Below are positions 51,226 to 62,771 of a stretch of 64,000 bases of DNA, in pieces. Numbering within the stretch: the first letter of the stretch is position 1; each line of letters starts with the position of its first letter. Source of the stretch: Stenotrophomonas nitritireducens (GTDB lineage Bacteria; Pseudomonadota; Gammaproteobacteria; Xanthomonadales; Xanthomonadaceae); the NCBI RefSeq assembly GCF_001431425.1, contig NZ_LDJG01000024.1, positions 1 to 64,000 on the forward strand. Direction: 5' to 3'. A program made the position numbers and the translations under genes. The notes under the pieces are model-generated. The model made no database searches. It saw only the letters and a program-made list of their open reading frames with translations, and was not told the origin of the DNA.

Positions 51226-51286
51226 GTCACGGCTCCGTAGCGTTCATCAGGGAATCCCCGGCAAAGCCCGGCATCGCCGTGGCTTT

Positions 51287-51500
51287 GCGGTGCCGGGCAA
51301 CGCCCGGCGGGCTTGCCTTGTAATACCCCAGCGGGGCGTTGCCCCGCTCTACAAGAAGCGGATCGCTGCGGTTTTGTAGCGCCGGGCAACGCCCGGCGGG
51401 CTTGCCCGGTAATGCCCCAGCGGGGCGTTGCTCCGCTCTACAGGAAGCGGGTCGCTGCGGTTCTGTAGCGCCGGGCAACGCCCGGCGGGCTTGCCCGGCA
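51287..51500. repeat. Tandem array of the ~89-bp composite REP-like unit (about 2.5 copies)
   Basis: GTAGCGCCGGGCAACGCC begins copies at 51376 and 51465, 89 bases apart; a degraded first copy starts near 51287. Each unit has two hairpins (CGCCGGGC/GCCCGGCG and AGCGGGGC/GCTCCGCT) headed by GTAG in opposite directions. It is the same unit as at 37485-37690 in the reverse orientation. Confidence 0.87.
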
Positions 51501-51537
51501 TGCCCCGTTCAGACGGGAGCCCGGCCGGGCGGGAGCG

Positions 51538-52413
51538 CTATTCAACGCCGCCGCGGGCGCGCAGTCCTGCCCGGTAGCGGCGGCTGCAGGGCAGCACCGT
51601 GGCGTCGCGCAGGTGGACCCGGGCGTCGCCGCTGTCCAGCGGCTCGATCGAGGCTACCTGTGACAGGTTGACGATGTAACTGCGGTGGATGCGCACGAAG
51701 CAGTCCGGGTCGAGCTTGGCCTCGATCCCGGCGATGGTGCTGCGCAGCGGGTAATCGTGGTGGCGCACCCGCAGGTTGACGTAGTTGCCGGCGGCCTGCA
51801 GCCATTCGATGTCGGCGGCGGCGACCAGGAATTCGCGGCCGAGCTTGCGCACCAGGAAACGCTCGGGACGATCCACCGGCTCCACGGGCGGCCCCTCGTC
51901 TGGCAGCGACAGCAGCATGGCTTCGCCCTGCAGGCGGCGCAGCAACAGGCGATAGCCCTCGATGGTCAGCACCATGCCGGCGTAGGAGCGAACGTCCTTC
52001 AGGTATTCGTAGCCGAACTCGCGCCACCATGACCCGAAATCGTAGCTGTCTCCGGCACTGGCGTAGGCCAACTTGCGGATCGCCACCATCCCGGCCACGT
52101 GCAGCATCGACCACGCAAGGCTCCCCAGCAGGTGCAGCGGCAACAGCCGTCGCCAGTCATCCACGTGCAAAGGGAAGCGGCGAGTGAACCAGACCACAGC
52201 AGGCACCAGCGCCAGCGCCGCCAGGGCGGAGCTGGTTTCCCATACCATCGGTTGCCAGGCGCTGAAATCCAGATGCTGCCGTCGTACATCCATGTTCACG
52301 GTGATGCTGTTGGCCAGCCCACTGGCGAGGTACTGGACCACCCAGAACCCGATCTCGGTGAAACGTCGCCACGGTTGATAGCGCTGGTAGAAGGTCGGAG
52401 GGCTCATATCCAT
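51538..52413 (-). CDS. rpfD: Membrane LytTR-family transcriptional regulator (RpfD-like)
   Basis: A 291-residue regulator. The N-terminal half has about four membrane helices (roughly 20-155) and no receiver domain. The C-terminal LytTR DNA-binding domain (about 185-290) reads FLVRKLGREFLVAAADIEWL, YPLRSTIAGIEAKL and FVRIHRSYIVNLSQV. An unphosphorylated membrane regulator could bind DNA in response to an envelope signal. Xanthomonas rpf clusters contain a LytTR gene named rpfD near prfB, and the position here agrees; the name is inferred from context and not tested by alignment. Confidence 0.8.
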   Translation of the reverse strand: MDMSPPTFYQRYQPWRRFTEIGFWVVQYLASGLANSITVNMDVRRQHLDFSAWQPMVWETSSALAALALVPAVVWFTRRFPLHVDDWRRLLPLHLLGSLAWSMLHVAGMVAIRKLAYASAGDSYDFGSWWREFGYEYLKDVRSYAGMVLTIEGYRLLLRRLQGEAMLLSLPDEGPPVEPVDRPERFLVRKLGREFLVAAADIEWLQAAGNYVNLRVRHHDYPLRSTIAGIEAKLDPDCFVRIHRSYIVNLSQVASIEPLDSGDARVHLRDATVLPCSRRYRAGLRARGGVE

Positions 52414-52570
52414 CCGCGCATTGTAGGGGCTGCCCCTCGCTCCCCCGTCCCCGGCCCATCCCTCGAATCCGCGGCTTGTCCCAAACCCCTATCGCATGGT
52501 CACTTTCCGGTGGAAGAGCAGCCCCACGGGCGCGGACGCTGTCTGCATCCCCACCAACGGATACCGACGC

Positions 52571-53779
52571 ATGCCACGCCGGCACGACATCGACGCCCTG
52601 CGCGTCATCGCCTTCTCCCTCCTGATCCTCTACCACTCGGCGATGGTCTACGTGGCCGACTGGAGTTTCCACATCAAGAGCACGTATCAAGCCGAATGGC
52701 TGCAATACCCGATGATCGCGCTGAACCGCTGGCGGATGCCTCTGCTCTTCATGATCTCCGGCATTGCCATCGGGCTGGCACGGGTCGAGGGCCACCGCCT
52801 GCGCTTCGCCGGAACACGCAGCCTGCGCCTGCTTCTTCCGCTGGTGTTCGGCATGCTGGTGGTGGTGCCGCCGCAGACCTACTTCCAGATCATCCAGCAA
52901 TACGGCTACACCGGCGGATTCGCGCACTTCTACAAGCTCTATGCCAGCGGTGGACTCTGTCGCATAGACCAATGCCTCGTCACCCCGACATGGAACCACC
53001 TGTGGTACCTGGCTTACCTGTTGCCCTACACCCTGCTGTTGCTGGCGGCGCTTCCGCTGCTGCAATGGTTGCGGGGACGTTGGGGGAATGCAGGCGAGCC
53101 CAGGCGGCTATCGGTCTTCATGTTGCTGACACTGCCTGTTCTCTGGCTGCTGGGCGTTCGCCTGTGGCTGGCACCGCGTTTCGAGGAAACCCATGCCCTG
53201 CTCAATGACTGGGTTGTCCATGCGGAATCGCTGCCGCTGTTCCTATTAGGCTACGTGCTGGCGATCCAATCAGGATTCTGGAACTGGGCGCGGCAGCAGC
53301 GCTGGCGAACACTGGTCGCAGCGCTGCTGGCGATTGGCGTGGAACTCTGCCTGCGCTGGTTCGGCCACCATCCTCCTTCCGGGCCGATGCCGGAATGGGC
53401 ACTGCACGTCCCGTGGTACCTGGTCGAACGCATCGCCCGCGTCACCTACACCTGGATGGCGTTGCTGGCGATCCTGGGCTGGGGCCGTGCCCTGCTCGAC
53501 CACCCTTTCCGTTGGCTCCCCTATGCGGGCGAAGCGGTGTTTTCGTGGTACATCCTGCACCAGACCCTGATCATCGCCATCGCCTACTGGCTCATTCCCA
53601 TGAAACTAGGAGGGGGACTTGAAGCCGCCCTGGTCGTCGGCGGTACCGTCGCGGGCTGCCTGATGGTGCACGAATACCTGATCCGCCGTGTAGGTTGGCT
53701 GCGGCCGCTCTTTGGCCTGAAGCCAAGGCCAGCCGCACCATCGATACCGATACCCAAGACCGCCGGCATGCAGCCATAA
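52571..53779 (+). CDS. Membrane acyltransferase family protein, copy 1
   Basis: A 402-residue integral membrane protein with about ten helices, of the acyltransferase-3 (OpgC/NolL) family that O-acylates sugars or glycans. ATG 52571 begins MPRRHDIDALRVIAFSLLI; this RR(H)DxDxxR start is typical. Further marks: WRMPLLFMISGIA, LVTPTWNHLWYLAYL and YILHQTLIIAIAYWL. The end, RRVGWLRPLFGLKPR, is almost the same as in the second copy at 54368-55567. It is followed by a decayed recJ 3' end on the opposite strand. Confidence 0.88.
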   Translation: MPRRHDIDALRVIAFSLLILYHSAMVYVADWSFHIKSTYQAEWLQYPMIALNRWRMPLLFMISGIAIGLARVEGHRLRFAGTRSLRLLLPLVFGMLVVVPPQTYFQIIQQYGYTGGFAHFYKLYASGGLCRIDQCLVTPTWNHLWYLAYLLPYTLLLLAALPLLQWLRGRWGNAGEPRRLSVFMLLTLPVLWLLGVRLWLAPRFEETHALLNDWVVHAESLPLFLLGYVLAIQSGFWNWARQQRWRTLVAALLAIGVELCLRWFGHHPPSGPMPEWALHVPWYLVERIARVTYTWMALLAILGWGRALLDHPFRWLPYAGEAVFSWYILHQTLIIAIAYWLIPMKLGGGLEAALVVGGTVAGCLMVHEYLIRRVGWLRPLFGLKPRPAAPSIPIPKTAGMQP

Positions 53780-53819
53780 GCCTCGCAGCGGGCGGCGGAA
53801 CCGGGCCGCACATCCGTCC

Positions 53820-54195
53820 AGGCCGGCCTGCGATGTTCCACGGGCAATTGCATCGGGTTGCTGATCAGGTAGTCGTCGCTGACCAGCCATAGGCAAACGG
53901 CGCGCGCGATGCGGGGCATTGCGTTCCAGCCACTGAAATGGATCGCGCTGATGCATGCCAGGGACCACGCATGCGCAGCGCCAGGATGAAGTGGCGCTGT
54001 GCGTGCGCGGGCCACGCCACAACTTCGAACACGCCATCGACCAGGGATTTGGGGAATACGTGTCCCCACTGCCCGGCCAGGCGCAGGGCCTCGGCATGGC
54101 CGCAATCCATTTCGGCGGCAGGCAGTTCGCCATCCTTGAGCAGTCGCCGTCGAAGCACAGCCGGGCAGGCACCGCCGGTAAGGATCACTCGCACG
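53820..54195 (-). pseudogene. Decayed duplicate of the recJ 3' end
   Basis: On the - strand two frames together mirror the last ~125 residues of RecJ encoded at 55631-57358. Frame one (down to about 53965) reads RRLLKDGELPAAEMDCGHAE and ALRLAGQWGHVFPKSLVDG, against RQQLLSDGELSAAELDFRHA and ALRLAGPWGQGFPEPLFDG in recJ. After a frameshift near 53960, frame two reads AIHFSGWNAMPRIAR and WLVSDDYLISNPMQLPVEH, against AIHFGGWTGNDPGRH and RLVGDDYRGGSAIQLIVEH. No start or upstream part of recJ is present. It lies between two paralogous acyltransferase genes, exactly where recJ lies relative to copy 2. Confidence 0.85.
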
Positions 54196-54367
54196 AACCG
54201 GTTCGGTATCGCGCATCCGCCGCATTCAAGCCGGACGCGCCATTCCAGCCATCCCCATGCGCCCACCATTCGTCACTTTCCGCCCCCGGGCCATCCCCTC
54301 GTGCTGGCCCGGCGCATCCGCCGCGGCAAGGCTGGCCGCCTCTCCAATGCGATGGGATGGAATCACG

Positions 54368-55567
54368 ATGCAACGCCGCCACGACCTGGACCGGGTCCGC
54401 GTCTTCGCTTTCTGCCTGCTGGTGCTCTACCACGTGGGCATGTACTACGTGAGCTGGGGCTGGCACGTGAAAAGCCCGGCCGCCAGCATCGCGCCGGAAC
54501 CGTTCATGCTGCTGACCAGTCCCTGGCGGATGTCGCTGCTGTTCCTGATCTCGGGCGTGGCCACCGCCTTCATGCTGCGCGGCACCGCCGGTGGCTTCCT
54601 GCGCCGGCGTTCGCGCCAGCTGTTGCTGCCGCTGCTGTTCGGGATGTTCGTGATCGTGCCTCCACAGGCTTACCTGCAGGTGGTCGAACAGCTGCCGGGC
54701 GGCTATTCCGGCGGCTGGCTCGACTTCTATGGCAAGTACCTGGGCGCTTACCACGGCTTCTGCGGCATCGACGGCAAATGCCTGATCCTGCCGACCTGGA
54801 ACCACCTGTGGTTCCTGCCCTACCTGTGGTGTTACACCCTGTCGGCCTGGCTGCTGTGGCGGTTCCTGCCGGAGGGTGCGCTGGCCGGGCTGCGCGCATG
54901 GACCGGCCGCATCCTGCATGGCTGGAGAGCGCTGCTGGTGCCGGTGCTGCTGCTGGCGGCGGCAAGGCTGCTGCTGGTGGCGCGCTTCGAGCAGACCCAC
55001 GCGCTGGTCGACGACTGGTACAACCATGCCCAGTACGCGAGCGTGTTCCTGATCGGCTTCCTGGCCGCCTTCGACGAGGGTTTCTGGCAGTCCCTGCATC
55101 GCCTGCGCTGGCCGGCACTGCTGCTGGCCCTGGCCAGCTATGCACTGATGATCCACAGCTGGTATTTCTCCGGCCACGACGATGCCAATCCGGTGTCCGA
55201 AACGCTGCGGCTGTGGTTGCGCGGCGCCTGGGCGCTGGACCAGTGGTGCGCCATCGCCGCCCTGCTCGGCTTCGCCTTCCGCTGGCGCGATGTCGACAGC
55301 CCGGTGCTGCGCTACCTGAGCCTGGCCGTGTTCCCGCTCTACATCCTGCACCAGACGGTGATCGTGGTGCTGGCCCACGCGCTGAAGCCATTGCACATCC
55401 CGGCGGCGGCCGAAGCCGTGCTGCTGGTGGTGGCGACCTTCGCCCTGTGCCTGGGCGCCTATGAGCTGATCCGCCGCGTCGGCTGGCTGCGGCCGTTGTT
55501 CGGGCTCAGGCCGCGGGCGGCGCCAGCGGCCATCGCGCTGGCGGGCACTGCCGACGCGCGATCCTGA
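54368..55567 (+). CDS. Membrane acyltransferase family protein, copy 2
   Basis: A 399-residue acyltransferase-3 family protein with about ten membrane helices. ATG 54368 begins MQRRHDLDRVRVFAFCLLVL. It shares with copy 1 WRMSLLFLISGVA, LILPTWNHLWFLPYL, ARFEQTHALVDDWYNHA and YILHQTVIVVLAH. The end RRVGWLRPLFGLRPR is conserved. It may O-acylate periplasmic glucans, lipopolysaccharide or capsule; the acceptor cannot be told. It converges on recJ with a strong recJ terminator in the 63-base gap. Confidence 0.88.
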   Translation: MQRRHDLDRVRVFAFCLLVLYHVGMYYVSWGWHVKSPAASIAPEPFMLLTSPWRMSLLFLISGVATAFMLRGTAGGFLRRRSRQLLLPLLFGMFVIVPPQAYLQVVEQLPGGYSGGWLDFYGKYLGAYHGFCGIDGKCLILPTWNHLWFLPYLWCYTLSAWLLWRFLPEGALAGLRAWTGRILHGWRALLVPVLLLAAARLLLVARFEQTHALVDDWYNHAQYASVFLIGFLAAFDEGFWQSLHRLRWPALLLALASYALMIHSWYFSGHDDANPVSETLRLWLRGAWALDQWCAIAALLGFAFRWRDVDSPVLRYLSLAVFPLYILHQTVIVVLAHALKPLHIPAAAEAVLLVVATFALCLGAYELIRRVGWLRPLFGLRPRAAPAAIALAGTADARS

Positions 55568-55586
55568 CCACACCGCCCCATCCGGG

Positions 55587-55616
55587 AAAAAGGCCCGCTG
55601 CCGTCTGGCGGCGGGC
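55587..55616 (-). terminator. Intrinsic terminator of recJ
   Basis: GCCCGCTGCC (55593-55602) and GGCGGCGGGC (55607-55616) form a 10-bp stem with one G-T pair and a four-base loop. On the - strand five T follow (the + strand has AAAAA at 55587-55591). It lies 15 bases after the recJ stop. Confidence 0.92.
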
Positions 55617-55630
55617 GATCGGCTCGCCCA

Positions 55631-57358
55631 TCAGACCGTCTGGCAATGCTCGACGATCAACTGGATCGCGCTGCCGCCGCGGTAGTCGTCGCCGACCAGA
55701 CGATAGGCCAAGTGCACATGGCGGCCCGGATCGTTGCCGGTCCAGCCGCCAAAATGGATGGCGTTGAGTGCGCCGGCCATGCCCGGCAGGCGCAGCTCCA
55801 GTTTCAGGTGGCGCTCCTTGAGCACGCGCCACTGCACGACCTCGAAATGGCCGTCGAACAAGGGCTCGGGGAAGCCCTGCCCCCAGGGCCCGGCCAGGCG
55901 CAGCGCCTCGGCATGGCGGAAATCCAGTTCGGCGGCGGACAGTTCGCCATCGCTGAGCAGTTGCTGCCGCAGCAGGGCTGGATCCAGCGTCGCCAGCACC
56001 TGCCGCTCGAACGCCTCGCGGAACGCGTCCAGCCGTTCCTGCGGCAGGCTCAGGCCCGCGGCCATGGCGTGGCCGCCGAAGCGTTCGATCAGGCCGGGAT
56101 GGCGCGCATCCACCGCGGCCAGCGCGTCGCGGATGTGGAAACCGGGGATCGAGCGCGCCGAACCACGCAGCGCCTGTGCGCCCGGCTCGGCCGGGGCAAA
56201 AGCGATCACCGGGCGATGCAGGCGGTCCTTCATCTTCGAGGCCACCAGCCCGACCACGCCGGGATGCCACTGCGCGTCGAACAGGCAGGCCGCGACCGGG
56301 CGATGGCCGTCGTCGGCCAGCAAGGCGCGCGATACCGCCAGCTCGGCGTCGTCGGTCATCGACTGCTGCACCGCGCGGCGCTCGGCGTTGATCTCTTCCA
56401 GCAGGGCTGCAATCCCGCGCGCCTGCGCGGCGTCCTCGGTGAGCAGCAGCTCGATGCCGAGCGCCATGTCCTCCAGCCGCCCGGCCGCATTCAGGCGCGG
56501 TCCCAGTGCGAAGCCGATGTCGCTGGCGCTCAGCCTGCGCGCGTCGCGGCCGCTGGCCTCGATCAATGCGCGAAGGCCCACGCAGCACTGCCCGGCCCGC
56601 AGCCGGCGCAGGCCCGCAGCGACCAGCGCCCGGTTGTTGTCGTCCAGCACGACCAGGTCGGCGACGGTACCCACCGCGACCAGGTCCAGCAGCGGGGTCA
56701 GGTCGGGCCCCTTGTCGTCGGCGAACGCACCGGCCTGGCGCAGGTGCCGCCGCAGCGCCATCAGCACGTAGAAGATGACGCCGACGCCGGCCAGCGCCTT
56801 GCTCGGGAACGCATCGCCGCCGAGGTTGGGGTCGACGATGGCGTCGGCCGCCGGCAGCTGTTCCCCGGGCAGGTGGTGGTCGGTCACCAGCACCTGCCAG
56901 CCCAGCGCCTTGGCCGCGGCCACGCCGGCATGACAGGCGATGCCGTGGTCCACCGTCACCAGCAGGTCGGGCTGCAGCGCCGCCAGTTCGGCCACCAGCG
57001 ACGGCGACAGGCCATAGCCGTGCACCATGCGGTTGGGCACCGCGTGCACCACGTCGCGCGCGCCGAGCAGGCGCAGGCCGCGCACGCCGACCGCGCAGGC
57101 GGTGGCGCCATCGCAGTCGAAGTCGCCGACGATCAGGATGCGGCGGCCGTCGGCGATCGCCGCGGCCAGCAGCTCCACCGCGGCCTGCATGCCGCCGAGC
57201 AGTTCCGGCGCGTGCAGCTGCGCCAGCTTCGGTTGCGCCTGCTCCTGCGAACGCACGCCGCGCGCGGCATAGATGCGGCGCAGCAGCGGCAGCGTGCCCT
57301 CGTCCCACTGCCCGCCTTCGACGGCCTCGCGGCGGACGATCTTCAGGGCATCACTCAT
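55631..57358 (-). CDS. recJ: Single-stranded-DNA-specific exonuclease RecJ
   Basis: RecJ is a 5'-3' exonuclease on single-stranded DNA, used in recombination and repair. The 575-residue product starts at ATG 57358, overlapping the rpfE stop by 8 bases. The DHH core motifs are LIVGDFDCDGATACAV, VTVDHGI, LVTDHHLPG and, in DHHA1, RFGGHAMAAGLSL. The C-terminal OB domain is the part duplicated and decayed at 53820-54195. Length is close to Escherichia coli RecJ (577). Confidence 0.97.
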   Translation of the reverse strand: MSDALKIVRREAVEGGQWDEGTLPLLRRIYAARGVRSQEQAQPKLAQLHAPELLGGMQAAVELLAAAIADGRRILIVGDFDCDGATACAVGVRGLRLLGARDVVHAVPNRMVHGYGLSPSLVAELAALQPDLLVTVDHGIACHAGVAAAKALGWQVLVTDHHLPGEQLPAADAIVDPNLGGDAFPSKALAGVGVIFYVLMALRRHLRQAGAFADDKGPDLTPLLDLVAVGTVADLVVLDDNNRALVAAGLRRLRAGQCCVGLRALIEASGRDARRLSASDIGFALGPRLNAAGRLEDMALGIELLLTEDAAQARGIAALLEEINAERRAVQQSMTDDAELAVSRALLADDGHRPVAACLFDAQWHPGVVGLVASKMKDRLHRPVIAFAPAEPGAQALRGSARSIPGFHIRDALAAVDARHPGLIERFGGHAMAAGLSLPQERLDAFREAFERQVLATLDPALLRQQLLSDGELSAAELDFRHAEALRLAGPWGQGFPEPLFDGHFEVVQWRVLKERHLKLELRLPGMAGALNAIHFGGWTGNDPGRHVHLAYRLVGDDYRGGSAIQLIVEHCQTV

Positions 57359-58295
57359 CGCGCAGCGCCGCCAGCGGCTTCTTCCAGAAACGCCAGCGCT
57401 GGCCGCGATGGATGCGGTAACGCACGCCATCCTCGAAATCGAGCAGCAGTTCGCGCAGTTCGCCGCGGCCGATGGCATCGAGCAGCGGCGCGATGGCGTC
57501 GTGGGTGAGCTGCTCCAGCGAGCGCAGCTGGCGCAGGTCCACCAGCGCGTCGACGGCCTGGCTGTCATCGGGGACCGGGCCATCGGCACGGACGCCGGCC
57601 ATCGCCGCCAGGCCCTGCAGCAGCGCATCGCGGCTACGCACCTGCGCATGCGCCGTCCGTACCGATTGCGGCAGTCGCCCGGCGCCCCAGAACCACAGCG
57701 AATTGACCGCGCGCCGGCCCTGCGCGACGCGCTCCTCGTTCCACGGATGCTGGTGCAGCACCACCTGCGCCTCGGTCAGCAGCGACCGCCAGCGGCGGCC
57801 GTTGTCGCCTTCGGGCAGGTGTTCGAACAAGTCGTCGCCGAGCGCCAGGTCCGGCGCGGTGAAGGCCGGCAGCGGCGTGTCGTCGGGCAGGCGCAGGTAC
57901 CAGCGCGATGGCGCCGGTGCATCGAGCTGGAAGCCGAACCCGGCGAACAGCGGCTGCAGCGCCGGCAGCAGCGCGGCCGCGTCGGCCGGTTCCAGGCGCA
58001 GGGTTTCGGCCGAGGCCATCAGCCGCGCACCCTGCATGTCCGGCTGCACGTTGGCCGGGTCGGCGCGCAGCCACAGGCTGCCCGCGGCATCGCCGGCATC
58101 GACCTGGCGGGTCAGCGCGGCCGCCGACCAGGCGTCGGGCTGCACGTCGAAATGCCGGCGCAGCTGCGCCGACTCGCCGGCCTCGCCCTCATTGCGGTCG
58201 GCGCGGCCGAGCGCGCTCGCCACCTGTGCCGGCAACGCGCCGTTGGGGAAGCGGTGGCGGGCGGGAAGCAGCAGGGTGGCTTTGGCGTGGGTCAT
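57351..58295 (-). CDS. rpfE: Regulatory protein RpfE (phosphoglycerate-mutase-like)
   Basis: A 314-residue cytoplasmic protein of the RpfE family found in Xanthomonadaceae and some Betaproteobacteria. The start MTHAKATLLLPARHRFPN, WYLRLPDDTPLPAF, EVVLHQHPWNEERVAQGRR-like text (here VVLHQHPWNEERVAQGRRAV) and NSLWFWGAGRLPQ are what I recognise; the last resembles phosphoglycerate mutase relatives. In Xanthomonas it belongs to the rpf locus but its activity is unknown. It overlaps recJ by 8 bases and so shares a transcript with it. A paired repeat separates it from greA. Confidence 0.85.
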   Translation of the reverse strand: MTHAKATLLLPARHRFPNGALPAQVASALGRADRNEGEAGESAQLRRHFDVQPDAWSAAALTRQVDAGDAAGSLWLRADPANVQPDMQGARLMASAETLRLEPADAAALLPALQPLFAGFGFQLDAPAPSRWYLRLPDDTPLPAFTAPDLALGDDLFEHLPEGDNGRRWRSLLTEAQVVLHQHPWNEERVAQGRRAVNSLWFWGAGRLPQSVRTAHAQVRSRDALLQGLAAMAGVRADGPVPDDSQAVDALVDLRQLRSLEQLTHDAIAPLLDAIGRGELRELLLDFEDGVRYRIHRGQRWRFWKKPLAALRDE

Positions 58296-58319
58296 CGGTT
58301 GCTCGCAATCCGCCCGTAG

Positions 58320-58396
58320 GCCTGCAGGAGCGACGCAAGTCGCGAGGGGGCCGCATCGGCGGAAGCCTGGTCGCGACTTGCGTCGCTCCTGCAGGC
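58320..58396. repeat. Large inverted repeat (paired REP-like) between greA and rpfE
   Basis: Two perfect 26-base arms (58320-58345 and 58371-58396) flank a 25-base centre. Each arm has the core AGGAGCGACGCAAGTCGCGA, itself hairpin-forming. This is a different family from the GTAG-CGGGGC repeats elsewhere in the window. It could end greA transcription or protect its 3' end. Confidence 0.85.
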
Positions 58397-58446
58397 TTCC
58401 ACCTCAAGGCAATGGCCGCGGGATGCAGGCCCCGCGGCCAGGTGCG

Positions 58447-58919
58447 TCAGTCGAGGTACTCGACGCTGACGATCTCATACTCGCGCTGGCCGGCCGGCGC
58501 GGCGATGGCGACGCTGTCGCCCTCGTTCTTGGCGATCAGCGCACGCGCCACCGGCGAGGAAATGGCGATCAGGCCCAGCTTGATGTCCGCTTCCAGGTCG
58601 CCGACGATCTGGTAACGCTTTTCCTCGTCGCTCTCCACGTCGGCCAGCGTCACCGTCGCCCCGAACACCACGCGGCTGCCGGCGTTGAGCTTGCTGATGT
58701 CGATGATCTCGGCATGCGACAGCTCGCCTTCCAGCTGCTTGATGCGCCCTTCGATGAAGCCCTGCTCCTCGCGCGCGGCGTGGTACTCGGCGTTCTCCTT
58801 GAGGTCGCCGTGCTCGCGTGCCTCGGCGATCGCGGCGATCACCTTCGGGCGCTTCTCCGACTTCAGGTGGTCCAGTTCCTCGCGCAGGCGCTGCGCGCCC
58901 TTCAGGGTGATGGGGGCTC

Positions 58920-58923
<4 letters not shown>
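58447..58923 (-). CDS. greA: Transcription elongation factor GreA
   Basis: GreA binds RNA polymerase and stimulates cleavage of backtracked RNA. The 158-residue product has an N-terminal coiled coil ([20 protein letters not shown]), the acidic tip in [19 protein letters not shown], and the C-terminal FKBP-like domain ([18 protein letters not shown]). Length matches Escherichia coli (158). The ATG overlaps the carB stop (ATGA at 58923-58920), so greA follows carB in one transcript, as in other Xanthomonadaceae. Confidence 0.98.
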
Positions 58924-62162
<3,239 letters not shown>

Positions 62163-62216
62163 TGTCTTCTCTAAGTCAGTACAGCGTGTCTAGGGGGAGT
62201 GATCGCACGCTGTCGA

Positions 62217-62771
62217 TCAGGAAATCTGTCCGGGGTCCAGCTCGATGCCGCACTCGCGCTGCAGGCTCTCGGCCAGGCGCTGGCCGATGTCTTCCGGCAG
62301 TACGTTGTCGTCGCCGAATCCGTCCATGAAACGCTGGAACGCGGAGGTGCCCATGAAGGCCGCGATCTCCGCCTTGCCGGCCTCGTCCAGGCCGGTCTCC
62401 ATGGCCGGCCCGCCGGCCATCGCCGCGGCCGTGGCCTGGAAGGTGCGCGCCATCCCGGCGCCGGCCTCGGTGGCCATGAAGCGTTTCCAGTCGGCGATGA
62501 GCCGGTCGCCGTCGGCGCCCATGCTGTCCACCACCGACTGCTGGAACTGCGCGGCCATCAACGCGGACACCTGCGCCGACGCGCAGGCCTTGCCCGCGCC
62601 GTCCAGCGCCTGCAGGTCCGGGACCTGCGCGATGAGCCCGCCGGTGGCATCGCCGGCCAGGCCGTCCATGCCCAGTTGCCGCATGATCCCGCCGATTTCG
62701 GCCGGGTCGGCCGGCGCCGCCGAGGCGCCGGTGGCGAGCAGCAACCCGGCCAGCAGCACGCCTGTGCGCAT
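62217..62771 (-). CDS. Small exported protein, DUF2059-like
   Basis: A 184-residue protein with a signal peptide (about 1-18, RTGVLLAGLLLATGASA). The mature part is helical: EIGGIMRQLGMDGL, WKRFMATEAGAGMARTF and EIAAFMGTSAFQRFMDGF. The last two, with a segment of the form F..t.aGq.m...., suggest the DUF2059 type, but I cannot be sure. Its ATG overlaps the carA stop by one base, and carB follows 54 bases later, so it is embedded in the carAB operon. Function unknown; not expected in pyrimidine synthesis. Confidence 0.75.
   Translation of the reverse strand: MRTGVLLAGLLLATGASAAPADPAEIGGIMRQLGMDGLAGDATGGLIAQVPDLQALDGAGKACASAQVSALMAAQFQQSVVDSMGADGDRLIADWKRFMATEAGAGMARTFQATAAAMAGGPAMETGLDEAGKAEIAAFMGTSAFQRFMDGFGDDNVLPEDIGQRLAESLQRECGIELDPGQIS

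Noticed and set aside
51287..51500. Direct repeats that could be a CRISPR array
   Set aside because: The period of 89 bases is filled by the repeat itself, with palindromic hairpins and no variable spacers; no cas genes are nearby.
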